This document shows positions 41,501 to 54,900 of a stretch of DNA of 64,000 nucleotides, in pieces (the first letter of the stretch is position 1; each line of letters starts with the position of its first letter). The notes under the pieces are model-generated. The model ran no database searches. It had not been told where the DNA came from and saw nothing but the letters and a program-made list of their open reading frames with translations. This stretch comes from Auanema rhodensis (taxonomy: Eukaryota > Nematoda > Chromadorea > Rhabditida > Rhabditidae): NCBI GenBank assembly GCA_964057225.1, contig CAXKVF010000086.1:1-64000 (forward strand). The letters are read 5' to 3'. Both the position numbers and the translations under genes were made by a program.

Positions 41501-44500
41501 CTAATTTTGAAAACCGCATCTCTTTATCTTTCACGTGAAGCGAGTTACATACCAAGTGCACATCACGTGTACATTTAATTAGCATAAATTAAAGTTCACG
41601 TAAATTTCAAAGTCATGGTTACCATGCACCAATATCAATAAAAATTTGTTTTAGACTAATATGGACATGGGAATCTAATTTTGAAAACCGCATCTCTTTA
41701 TCTTTCACGTGAAGCGAGTTACATACCAAGTGCACATCACGTGTACATTTAATTAGCATAAATTAAAGTTCACGTAAATTTCAAAGTCATGGTTACCATG
41801 CACCAATATCAATAAAAATTTGTTTTTAGACTAATATGGACATGGGGAATCTAATTTTGAAAACCGCATCTCTTTATCTTTCACGTGAAGCGAGTTACAT
41901 ACCAAGTGCACATCACGTGTACATTTAATTAGCATAAATTAAAGTTCACGTAAATTTCAAAGTCATGGTTACCATGCACCAATATCAATAAAAATTTGTT
42001 TTTAGACTAATATGGACATGGGGAATCTAATTTTGAAAACCGCATCTCTTTATCTTTCACGTGAAGCGAGTTACATACCAAGTGCACATCACGTGTACAT
42101 TTAATTAGCATAAATTAAAGTTCACGTAAATTTCAAAGTCATGGTTACCATGCACCAATATCAATAAAAATTTGTTTTTAGACTAATATGGACATGGGGA
42201 ATCTAATTTTGAAAACCGCATCTCTTTATCTTTCACGTGAAGCGAGTTACATACCAAGTGCACATCACGTGTACATTTAATTAGCATAAATTAAAGTTCA
42301 CGTAAATTTCAAAGTCATGGTTACCATGCACCAATATCAATAAAAATTTGTTTTTAGACTAATATGGACATGGGGAATCTAATTTTGAAAACCGCATCTC
42401 TTTATCTTTCACGTGAAGCGAGTTACATACCAAGTGCACATCACGTGTACATTTAATTAGCATAAATTAAAGTTCACGTAAATTTCAAAGTCATGGTTAC
42501 CATGAACCAATATCAATAAAAATTTGTTTTTAGACTAATATGGACATGGGGAATCTAATTTTGAAAACCGCATCTCTTTATCTTTCACGTGAAGCGAGTT
42601 ACATACCAAGTGCACATCACGTGTACATTTAATTAGCATAAATTAAAGTTCACGTAAATTTCAAAGTCATGGTTACCATGCACCAATATCAATAAAAATT
42701 TGTTTTTAGACTAATATGGACATGGGGAATCTAATTTTGAAAACCGCATCTCTTTATCTTTCACGTGAAGCGAGTTACATACCAAGTGCACATCACGTGT
42801 ACATTTAATTAGCATAAATTAAAGTTCACGTAAATTTCAAAGTCATGGTTACCATGAACCAATATCAATAAAAATTTGTTTTTAGACTAATATGGACATG
42901 GGGAATCTAATTTTGAAAACCGCATCTCTTTATCTTTCACGTGAAGCGAGTTACATACCAAGTGCACATCACGTGTACATTTAATTAGCATAAATTAAAG
43001 TTCACGTAAATTTCAAAGTCATGGTTACCATGCACCAATATCAATAAAAATTTGTTTTTAGACTAATATGGACATGGGGAATCTAATTTTGAAAACCGCA
43101 TCTCTTTATCTTTCACGTGAAGCGAGTTACATACCAAGTGCACATCACGTGTACATTTAATTAGCATAAATTAAAGTTCACGTAAATTTCAAAGTCATGG
43201 TTACCATGCACCAATATCAATAAAAATTTGTTTTAGACTAATATGGACATGGGGAATCTAATTTTGAAAACCGCATCTCTTTATCTTTCACGTGAAGCGA
43301 GTTACATACCAAGTGCACATCACGTGTACATTTAATTAGCATAAATTAAAGTTCACGTAAATTTCAAAGTCATGGTTACCATGCACCAATATCAATAAAA
43401 ATTTGTTTTTAGACTAATATGGACATGGGGAATCTAATTTGAAAACCGCATCTCTTTATCTTTCACGTGAAGCGAGTTACATACCAAGTGCACATCACGT
43501 GTACATTTAATTAGCATAAATTAAAGTTCACGTAAATTTCAAAGTCATGGTTACCATGCACCAATATCAATAAAAATTTGTTTTTAGACTAATATGGACA
43601 TGGGGAATCTAATTTTGAAAACCGCATCTCTTTATCTTTCACGTGAAGCGAGTTACATACCAAGTGCACATCACGTGTACATTTAATTAGCATAAATTAA
43701 AGTTCACGTAAATTTCAAAGTCATGGTTACCATGCACCAATATCAATAAAAATTTGTTTTTAGACTAATATGGACATGGGGAATCTAATTTTGAAACCGC
43801 ATCTCTTTATCTTTCACGTGAAGCGAGTTACATACCAAGTGCACATCACGTGTACATTTAATTAGCATAAATTAAAGTTCACGTAAATTTCAAAGTCATG
43901 GTTACCATGAACCAATATCAATAAAAATTTGTTTTTAGACTAATATGGACATGGGGAATCTAATTTTGAAAACCGCATCTCTTTATCTTTCACGTGAAGC
44001 GAGTTACATACCAAGTGCACATCACGTGTACATTTAATTAGCATAAATTAAAGTTCACGTAAATTTCAAAGTCATGGTTACCATGCACCAATATCAATAA
44101 AAATTTGTTTTTAGACTAATATGGACATGGGGAATCTAATTTTGAAAACCGCATCTCTTTATCTTTCACGTGAAGCGAGTTACATACCAAGTGCACATCA
44201 CGTGTACATTTAATTAGCATAAATTAAAGTTCACGTAAATTTCAAAGTCATGGTTACCATGCACCAATATCAATAAAAATTTGTTTTTAGACTAATATGG
44301 ACATGGGGAATCTAATTTTGAAAACCGCATCTCTTTATCTTTCACGTGAAGCGAGTTACATACCAAGTGCACATCACGTGTACATTTAATTAGCATAAAT
44401 TAAAGTTCACGTAAATTTCAAAGTCATGGTTACCATGCACCAATATCAATAAAAATTTGTTTTTAGACTAATATGGACATGGGGAATCTAATTTTGAAAA

Positions 44501-45599
44501 CCGCATCTCTTTATCTTTCACGTGAAGCGAGTTACATACCAAGTGCACATCACGTGTACATTTAATTAGCATAAATTAAAGTTCACGTAAATTTCAAAGT
44601 CATGGTTACCATGCACCAATATCAATAAAAATTTGTTTTTAGACTAATATGGACATGGGGAATCTAATTTTGAAAACCGCATCTCTTTATCTTTCACGTG
44701 AAGCGAGTTACATACCAAGTGCACATCACGTGTACATTTAATTAGCATAAATTAAAGTTCACGTAAATTTCAAAGTCATGGTTACCATGAACCAATATCA
44801 ATAAAAATTTGTTTTTAGACTAATATGGACATGGGGAATCTAATTTTGAAAACCGCATCTCTTTATCTTTCACGTGAAGCGAGTTACATACCAAGTGCAC
44901 ATCACGTGTACATTTAATTAGCATAAATTAAAGTTCACGTAAATTTCAAAGTCATGGTTACCATGCACCAATATCAATAAAAATTTGTTTTTAGACTAAT
45001 ATGGACATGGGGAATCTAATTTTGAAAACCGCATCTCTTTATCTTTCACGTGAAGCGAGTTACATACCAAGTGCACATCACGTGTACATTTAATTAGCAT
45101 AAATTAAAGTTCACGTAAATTTCAAAGTCATGGTTACCATGCACCAATATCAATAAAAATTTGTTTTTAGACTAATATGGACATGGGGAATCTAATTTTG
45201 AAAACCGCATCTCTTTATCTTTCACGTGAAGCGAGTTACATACCAAGTGCACATCACGTGTACATTTAATTAGCATAAATTAAAGTTCACGTAAATTTCA
45301 AAGTCATGGTTACCATGCACCAATATCAATAAAAATTTGTTTTTAGACTAATATGGACATGGGGAATCTAATTTTGAAAACCGCATCTCTTTATCTTTCA
45401 CGTGAAGCGAGTTACATACCAAGTGCACATCACGTGTACATTTAATTAGCATAAATTAAAGTTCACGTAAATTTCAAAGTCATGGTTACCATGAACCAAT
45501 ATCAATAAAAATTTGTTTTTAGACTAATATGGACATGGGGAATCTAATTTTGAAAACCGCATCTCTTTATCTTTCACGTGAAGCGAGTTACATACCAAG

Positions 45600-48500
45600 T
45601 GCACATCACGTGTACATTTAATTAGCATAAATTAAGTTCACGTAAATTTCAAAGTCATGGTTACCATGCACCAATATCAATAAAAATTTGTTTTTAGACT
45701 AATATGGACATGGGGAATCTAATTTGAAAACCGCATCTCTTATCTTTCACGTGAAGCGAGTTACATACCAAGTGCACATCACGTGTACATTTAATTAGCA
45801 TAAATTAAAGTTCACGTAAATTTCAAAGTCATGGTTACCATGCACCAATATCAATAAAAATTTGTTTTTAGACTAATATGGACATGGGGAATCTAATTTT
45901 GAAAACCGCATCTCTTATCTTTCACGTGAAGCGAGTTACATACCAAGTGCACATCACGTGTACATTTAATTAGCATAAATTAAAGTTCACGTAAATTTCA
46001 AAGTCATGGTTACCATGCACCAATATCAATAAAAATTTGTTTTTAGACTAATATGGACATGGGGGAATCTAATTTTGAAAACCGCATCTCTTTATCTTTC
46101 ACGTGAAGCGAGTTACATACCAAGTGCACATCACGTGTACATTTAATTAGCATAAATTAAAGTTCACGTAAATTTCAAAGTCATGGTTACCATGCACCAA
46201 TATCAATAAAAATTTGTTTTTAGACTAATATGGACATGGGGAATCTAATTTTGAAAACCGCATCTCTTTATCTTTCACGTGAAGCGAGTTACATACCAAG
46301 TGCACATCACGTGTACATTTAATTAGCATAAATTAAAGTTCACGTAAATTTCAAAGTCATGGTTACCATGCACCAATATCAATAAAAATTTGTTTTTAGA
46401 CTAATATGGACATGGGGAATCTAATTTTGAAAACCGCATCTCTTTATCTTTCACGTGAAGCGAGTTACATACCAAGTGCACATCACGTGTACATTTAATT
46501 AGCATAAATTAAAGTTCACGTAAATTTCAAAGTCATGGTTACCATGCACCAATATCAATAAAAATTTGTTTTTAGACTAATATGGACATGGGGAATCTAA
46601 TTTGAAAACCGCATCTCTTATCTTTCACGTGAAGCGAGTTACATACCAAGTGCACATCACGTGTACATTTAATTAGCATAAATTAAAGTTCACGTAAATT
46701 TCAAAGTCATGGTTACCATGCACCAATATCAATAAAAATTTGTTTTTAGACTAATATGGACATGGGGAATCTAATTTTGAAAACCGCATCTCTTTATCTT
46801 TCACGTGAAGCGAGTTACATACCAAGTGCACATCACGTGTACATTTAATTAGCATAAATTAAAGTTCACGTAAATTTCAAAGTCATGGTTACCATGCACC
46901 AATATCAATAAAAATTTGTTTTTAGACTAATATGGACATGGGGAATCTAATTTTGAAAACCGCATCTCTTATCTTTCACGTGAAGCGAGTTACATACCAA
47001 GTGCACATCACGTGTACATTTAATTAGCATAAATTAAAGTTCACGTAAATTTCAAAGTCATGGTTACCATGAACCAATATCAATAAAAATTTGTTTTTAG
47101 ACTAATATGGACATGGGGAATCTAATTTTGAAAACCGCATCTCTTTATCTTTCACGTGAAGCGAGTTACATACCAAGTGCACATCACGTGTACATTTAAT
47201 TAGCATAAATTAAAGTTCACGTAAATTTCAAAGTCATGGTTACCATGCACCAATATCAATAAAAATTTGTTTTTAGACTAATATGGACATGGGGAATCTA
47301 ATTTTGAAAACCGCATCTCTTTATCTTTCACGTGAAGCGAGTTACATTACCAAGTGCACATCACGTGTACATTTAATTAGCATAAATTAAAGTTCACGTA
47401 AATTTCAAAGTCATGGTTACCATGCACCAATATCAATAAAAATTTGTTTTTAGACTAATATGGACATGGGGAATCTAATTTTGAAAACCGCATCTCTTTA
47501 TCTTTCACGTGAAGCGAGTTACATACCAAGTGCACATCACGTGTACATTTAATTAGCATAAATTAAAGTTCACGTAAATTCAAAGTCATGGTTACCATGC
47601 ACCAATATCAATAAAAATTTGTTTTTAGACTAATATGGACATGGGGATCTAATTTTGAAAACCGCATCTCTTTATCTTTCACGTGAAGCGAGTTACATAC
47701 CAAGTGCACATCACGTGTACATTTAATTAGCATAAATTAAAGTTCACGTAAATTTCAAAGTCATGGTTACCATGCACCAATATCAATAAAAATTTGTTTT
47801 TAGACTAATATGGACATGGGGAATCTAATTTTGAAAACCGCATCTCTTATCTTTCACGTGAAGCGAGTTACATACCAAGTGCACATCACGTGTACATTTA
47901 ATTAGCATAAATTAAAGTTCACGTAAATTTCAAAGTCATGGTTACCATGCACCAATATCAATAAAAATTTGTTTTTAGACTAATATGGACATGGGGAATC
48001 TAATTTTGAAAACCGCATCTCTTCATCTTTCACGTGAAGCGAGTTACATACGCAAGGCACAGCACTGTACATTAATTAGCATAAATTAAAGTTCACGTAA
48101 ATTTCAAAGTCATGGTTACCATGCACCAATATCAATAAAAATTTGTTTTTAGACTAATATGGACATGGGAATCTAATTTTGAAAACCGCATCTCTTATCT
48201 TTCACGTGAAGCGAGTTACATACCAAGTGCACATCACGTGTACATTTAATTAGCATAAATTAAAGTTCACGTAAATTTCAAAGTCATGGTTACCATGAAC
48301 CAATATCAATAAAAATTTGTTTTTAGACTAATATGGACATGGGGAATCTAATTTTGAAAACCGCATCTCTTTATCTTTCACGTGAAGCGAGTTACATACC
48401 AAGTGCACATCACGTGTACATTTAATTAGCATAAATTAAAGTTCACGTTACTTTCAAAGTCATGGTTACCATGCACCAATATCAATAAAAATTTGTTTTT

Positions 48501-48750
48501 AGACTAATATGGACATGGGGAATCTAATTTTGAAAACCGCATCTCTTTATCTTTCACGTGAAGCGAGTTACATACCAAGTGCACATCACGTGTACATTTA
48601 ATTAGCATAAATTAAAGTTCACGTAAATTTCAAAGTCATAGTTACCATGCACCAATATCAATAAAAATTTGTTTTTAGACTAATATGGACATGGGGAATC
48701 TAATTTTGAAAACCGCATCTCTTCATCTTTCACGTGAAGCGAGTTACATA
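45600..48750 (+). repeat. Array end with dense homopolymer indels, next to the gap
   Basis: One-base losses or gains in short runs cluster here: ATTAAGTTC near 45633, AATTTGAAA near 45721 and 46600, CTCTTATC tails near 45737, 45913, 46614, 46968, 47844 and 48191, GGGGGAATC near 46062, CATTACC near 47345, AAATTCAAAG near 47577 and GGGGATC near 47643. They are mostly run-length changes, the typical signature of uncorrected long-read consensus at a contig end. True mutation is possible but less likely. Confidence 0.7.
48038..48080 (+). repeat. Scrambled segment in one satellite unit
   Basis: Between GAGTTACATA and ATTAGCATAA the usual sequence is replaced by CGCAAGGCACAGCACTGTAC followed by ATTA, which is several bases shorter and has multiple changes. 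Motif 2 (CACGTG) is destroyed. It is the most damaged unit in the forward array and lies about 700 bp from the gap, so low consensus quality is a likely cause. Confidence 0.7.
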
Positions 48751-48950
48751 NNNNNNNNNNNNNNNNNNNNNNNNNNNNNNNNNNNNNNNNNNNNNNNNNN
48801 NNNNNNNNNNNNNNNNNNNNNNNNNNNNNNNNNNNNNNNNNNNNNNNNNNNNNNNNNNNNNNNNNNNNNNNNNNNNNNNNNNNNNNNNNNNNNNNNNNNN
48901 NNNNNNNNNNNNNNNNNNNNNNNNNNNNNNNNNNNNNNNNNNNNNNNNNN
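48751..48950. other. Assembly gap (200 N)
   Basis: Exactly 200 N. A round number usually marks a gap of unknown true size placed by scaffolding. The left flank stops after unit position 16 in forward orientation. The right flank starts inside a unit (near position 120) in reverse orientation. Any open reading frame crossing this interval is meaningless. Confidence 0.98.
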
Positions 48951-51900
48951 TAAAAACAAATTTTTATTGATATTGGTTCATGGTAACCATGACTTTGAAA
49001 TTTACGTGAACTTTAATTTATGCTAATTAAATGTACACGTGATGTGCACTTGGTATGTAACTCGCTTCACGTGAAAGATAAAGAGATGCGGTTTTCAAAA
49101 TTAGATTCCCCATGTCCATATTAGTCTAAAAACAAATTTTTATTGATATTGGTTCATGGTAACCATGACTTTGAAATTTACGTGAACTTTAATTCATGCT
49201 AATTAAATGTACACGTGATGTGCACTTGGTATGTAACTCGCTTCACGTGAAAGATAAAGAGATGCGGTTTTCAAAATTAGATTCCCCATGTCCATATTAG
49301 TCTAAGAACAAATTTTTATTGATATTGCTTCATGGTAACCATGACTTTGAAATTTACGTGAACTTTAATTTATGCTAATTAAATGTACACGTGATGTGCA
49401 CTTGGTATGTAACTCGCTTCACGTGAAAGATAAAGAGATGCGGTTTTCAAAATTAGATTCCCCATGTCCATATTAGTCTAAAAACAAATTTTTATTGATA
49501 TTGGTTCATGTTAACCATGACTTTGAAATTTACGTGAACTTTAATTATGCTAAATAAATGTACACGTGATGTGCACTTGGTATGTAACTCGCTTCACGTG
49601 AAAGATAAAGAGATGCGTTTTCAAAATTAGATTCCCCATGTCCATATTAGTCTAAAAACAAATTTTTATTGATATTGCTTCATGGTAACCATGACTTTGA
49701 AGTTTACGTGAACTTTAATTTATGCTAATTAAATGTACACGTGATGTGCACTTGGTATGTAACTCGCTTCACGTGAAAGATAAAGAGATGCGGTTTTCAA
49801 AATTAGATTCCCATGTCCATATTAGTCTAAAAACAAATTTTTATTGATATTGGTTCATGGTAACCATGACTTTGAAATTTACGTGAACTTTAATTTATGC
49901 TAATTAAATGTACACGTGATGTGCACTTGGTATGTAACTCGCTTCACGTGAAAGATAAAGAGATGCGGTTTTCAAAATTAGATTCCCCATGTCCATATTA
50001 GTCTAAGAACAAATTTTTATTGATATTGGTTCATGGTAACCATGACTTTGAAATTTACGTGAACTTTAATTTATGCTAATTAAATGTACACGTGATGTGC
50101 ACTTGGTATGTAACTCGCTTCACGTGAAAGATAAAGAGATGCGGTTTTCAAAATTAGATTCCCCATGTCCATATTAGTCTAAAAACAAATTTTTATTGAT
50201 ATTGCTTCATGGTAACCATGACTTTGAAATTTACGTGAACTTTAATTTATGCTAATTAAATGTACACGTGATGTGCACTTGGTATGTAACTCGCTTCACG
50301 TGAAAGATAAAGAGATGCGGTTTTCAAAATTAGATTCCCCATGTCCATATTAGTCTAAAAACAAATTTTTATTGATATTGCTTCATGGTAACCATGACTT
50401 TGAAATTTACGTGAACTTTAATTTATGCTAATTAAATGTACACGTGATGTGCACTTGGTATGTAACTCGCTTCACGTGAAAGATGAAGAGATGCGGTTTT
50501 CAAAATTAGATTCCCCATGTCCATATTAGTCTAAAAACAAATTTTTATTGATATTGGTTCATGGTAACCATGACTTTGAAATTTACGTGAACTTTAATTT
50601 ATGCTAATTAAATGTACACGTGATGTGCACTTGGTATGTAACTCGCTTCACGTGAAAGATAAAAAGATGCGGTTTTCAAAATTAGATTCCCCATGTCCAT
50701 ATTAGTCTAAAAACAAATTTTTATTGATATTGCTTCATGGTAACCATGACTTTGAAGTTTACGTGAACTTTAATTTATGCTAATTAAATGTACACGTGAT
50801 GTGCACTTGGTATGTAACTCGCTTCACGTGAAAGATAAAGAGATGCGGTTTTCACAATTAGATTCCCCATGTCCATATTAGTCTAAAAACAAATTTTTAT
50901 TGATATTGGTTCATGGTAACCATGACTTTGAAATTTACGTGAACTTTAATTTATGCTAATTAAATGTACACGTGATGTGCACTTGGTATGTAACTCGCTT
51001 CACGTGAAAGATAAAGAGATGCGGTTTTCAAATTAGATTCCCCATGTCCATATTAGTCTAAAAACAAATTTTTATTGATATTGGTTCATGGTAACCATGA
51101 CTTTGAAATTTACGTGAACTTTAATTCATGCTAATTAAATGTACACGTGATGTGCACTTGGTATGTAACTCGCTTCACGTGAAAGATAAAGAGATGCGGT
51201 TTCAAAATTAGATTCCCCATGTCCATATGAGTCTAAAAACAAATTTTTATTGATATTGGTTCATGGTAACCATGACTTTGAAATTTACGTGAACTTTAAT
51301 TTATGCTAATTAAATGTACACGTGATGTGCACTTGGTATGTAACTCGCTTCACGTGAAAGATAAAGAGATGCGGTTTTCAAATTAGATTCCCCATGTCCA
51401 TATTAGTCTAAAAACAAATTTTTATTGATATTGCTTCATGGTAACCATGACTTTGAAATTTACGTGAACTTTAATTTATGCTAATTAAATGTACACGTGA
51501 TGTGCACTTGGTATGTAACTCGCTTCACGTGAAAGATAAAGAGATGCGGTTTTCAAAATTAGATTCCCCATGTCCATATTAGTCTAAAAACAAATTTTTA
51601 TTGATATTGCTTCATGGTAACCATGACTTTGAAATTTACGTGAACTTTAATTTATGCTAATTAAATGTACACGTGATGTGCACTTGGTATGTAACTCGCT
51701 TCACGTGAAAGATGAAGAGATGCGGTTTCAAAATTAGATTCCCCATGTCCATATTAGTCTAAAAACAAATTTTTATTGATATTGCTTCATGGTAACCATG
51801 ACTTTGAAGTTTACGTGAACTTTAATTTATGCTAATTAAATGTACACGTGATGTGCACTTGGTATGTAACTCGCTTCACGTGAAAGATAAAGAGATGCGG

Positions 51901-54900
51901 TTTTCACAATTAGATTCCCCATGTCCATATTAGTCTAAAAACAAATTTTTATTGATATTGGTTCATGGTAACCATGACTTTGAAATTTACGTGAACTTTA
52001 ATTTATGCTAATTAAATGTACACGTGATGTGCACTTGGTATGTAACTCGCTTCACGTGAAAGATAAAGAGATGCGGTTTTCAAAATTAGATTCCCATGTC
52101 CATATTAGTCTAAAAACAAATTTTATTGATATTGGTTCATGGTAACCATGACTTTGAAATTTACGTGAACTTTAATTCATGCTAATTAAATGTACACGTG
52201 ATGTGCACTTGGTATGTAACTCGCTTCACGTGAAAGATAAGAGATGCGGTTTTCAAAATTAGATTCCCATGTCCATATTAGTCTAAAAACAAATTTTTAT
52301 TGATATTGGTTCATGGTAACCATGACTTTGAAATTTACGTGAACTTTAATTTATGCTAATTAAATGTACACGTGATGTGCACTTGTATGTAACTCGCTTC
52401 ACGTGAAAGATAAAGAGATGCGGTTTTCAAAATTAGATTCCCCATGTCCATATTGGTCTAAAAACAAATTTTTATATGATATTGCTTCATGGTAACCATG
52501 ACTTTGAAATTTACGTGAACTTTAATTTATGCTAATTAAATGTACACGTGATGTGCACTTGGTATGTAACTCGCTTCACGTGAAAGATGAAGAGATGCGG
52601 TTTTCAAAATTAGATTCCCCATGTCCATATTAGTCTAAAAACAAATTTTTATTGATATTGGTTCATGGTAACCATGACTTTGAAATTTACGTGAACTTTA
52701 ATTTATGCTAATTAAATGTACACGTGATGTGCACTTGGTATGTAACTCGCTTCACGTGAAAGATAAAAAGATGCGGTTTTCAAAATTAGATTCCCCATGT
52801 CCATATTAGTCTAAAAACAAATTTTTTATTGATATTGCTTCATGGTAACCATGACTTTGAAGTTTACGTGAACTTTAATTTATGCTAATTAAATGTACAC
52901 GTGATGGGCACTTGGTATGTAACTCGCTTCACGTGAAAGATAAAGAGATGCGGTTTTCACAATTAGATTCCCCATGTCCATATTAGTCTAAAAACAAATT
53001 TTTATTGATATTGGTTCATGGTAACCATGACTTTGAAATTTACGTGAACTTTAATTTATGCTAATTAAATGTACACGTGATGTGCACTTGGTATGTAACT
53101 CGCTTCACGTGAAAGATAAAGAGATGCGGTTTTCAAAATTAGATTCCCCATGTCCATATTAGTCTAAAAACAAATTTTTATTGATATTGGTTCATGGTAA
53201 CCATGACTTTGAAATTTACGTGAACTTTAATTCATGCTAATTAAATGTACACGTGATGTGCACTTGGTATGTAACTCGCTTCACGTGAAAGATAAAGAGA
53301 TGCGGTTTTCAAAATTAGATTCCCCATGTCCATATTAGTCTAAAAACAAATTTTTATTGATATTGGTTCATGGTAACCATGACTTTGAAATTTACGTGAA
53401 CTTTAATTTATGCTAATTAAATGTACACGTGATGTGCACTTGGTATGTAACTCGCTTCACGTGAAAGATAAAGAGATGCGGTTTTCAAAATTAGATTCCC
53501 CATGTCCATATTAGTCTAAAAACAAATTTTTATTGATATTGCTTCATGGTAACCATGACTTTGAAGTTTACGTGAACTTTAATTTATGCTAATTAAATGT
53601 ACACGTGATGTGCACTTGGTATGTAACTCGCTTCACGTGAAAGATAAAGAGATGCGGTTTTCAAAATTAGATTCCCCATGTCCATATTAGTCTAAAAACA
53701 AATTTTTTATTGATATTGGTTCATGGTAACCATGACTTTGAAATTTACGTGAACTTTAATTTATGCTAATTAAATGTACACGTGATGTGCACTTGGTATG
53801 TAACTCGCTTCACGTGAAAGATAAAGAGATGCGGTTTTCAAAATTAGATTCCCCATGTCCATATTAGTCTAAGAACAAATTTTTATTGATATTGGTGCAT
53901 GGTAACCATGACTTTGAAATTTACGTGAACTTTAATTTATGCTAATTAAATGTACACGTGATGTGCACTTGGTATGTCACTCGCTTCACGTGAAAGATAA
54001 AGAGATGCGGTTTCAAAATTAGATTCCCCATGTCCATATTAGTCTAAAAACAAATTTTTATTGATATTGGTTCATGGTAACCATGACTTTGAAATTTACG
54101 TGAACTTTAATTTATGCTAATTAAATGTACACGTGATGTGCACTTGGTATGTAACTCGCTTCACGTGAAAGATAAAGAGATGCGGTTTTCAAAATTAGAT
54201 TCCCCATGTCCATATTAGTCTAAAAACAAATTTTTATTGATATTGGTTCATGGTAACCATGACTTTGAAATTTACGTGAACTTTAATTTATGCTAATTAA
54301 ATGTACACGTGATGTGCACTTGGTATGTAACTCGCTTCACGTGAAAGATAAAGAGATGCGGTTTTCAAAATTAGATTCCCCATGTCCATATTAGTCTAAA
54401 AACAAATTTTTATTGATATTGGTTCATGGTAACCATGACTTTGAAATTTACGTGAACTTTAATTTATGCTAATTAAATGTACACGTGATGTGCACTTGGT
54501 ATGTAACTCGCTTCACGTGAAAGATAAAGAGATGCGGTTTCAAAATTAGATTCCCCATGTCCATATTAGTCTAAGAACAAATTTTTATTGATATTGGTTC
54601 ATGGTAACCATGACTTTGAAATTTACGTGAACTTTAATTTATGCTAATTAAATGTACACGTGATGTGCACTTGGTATGTAACTCGCTTCACGTGAAAGAT
54701 AAAGAGATGCGGTTTTCAAAATTAGATTCCCCATGTCCAATATTAGTCTAAAAACAAATTTTTATTGATATTGGTTCATGGTAACCATGACTTTGAAATT
54801 TACGTGAACTTTAATTTATGCTAATTAAATGTACACGTGATGTGCACTTGGTATGTAACTCGCTTCACGTGAAGATAAAGAGATGCGGTTTTCAAAATTA

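Larger units (their letters stand above)
1..48750 (+). repeat. 176-bp satellite array, forward orientation (about 277 units)
   Basis: A head-to-tail tandem array. The GTGAAGCGAG start of the unit recurs at 1, 177, 353, 529 and so on, giving a 176-bp period with rare single-base indels. The G+C of one unit is about 32%. Neighbouring units are nearly identical. No unit contains a useful reading frame: stop codons occur in every frame, and 176 is not a multiple of 3, so the frame rotates from unit to unit. The length fits one nucleosome plus linker, as is typical of plant and animal centromeric satellites. Centromere function is inferred, not shown. The strand label means only the arbitrary monomer orientation used here. 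No gene, transposon or unique sequence interrupts the array. Confidence 0.98.
32562..48750 (+). repeat. Homogenised satellite block (about 92 units)
   Basis: Most units are the GCACC form with the CTCTTTATC tail. The varied tails and private substitutions of the first 32 kb nearly vanish. GAACC units are scattered (near 33358, 34238, 35295, 35823, 39868, 41275, 41451, 42504, 42856, 43910, 44790, 45494, 47071 and 48298). Three of these (35823, 39868, 43910) are spaced by 23 units once small deletions are counted, as are 41451 and 45494, and a doubly deleted unit (GTTTTAG plus CATGGGAATC) at 37601 and 41645. This suggests a faint 23-unit periodicity. The pattern fits recent local amplification of one unit type. 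Confidence 0.8.

Noticed and set aside
1-48750. CRISPR array.
   Set aside because: The repeated unit is the whole 176 bp with no unique spacers between repeats, and there are no cas genes.
48685-49026. Open reading frames of about 70-110 codons around the gap, on both strands.
   Set aside because: They exist only because the 200 N have no stop codons. The flanks are satellite sequence, and no comparable frame exists in the intact array.
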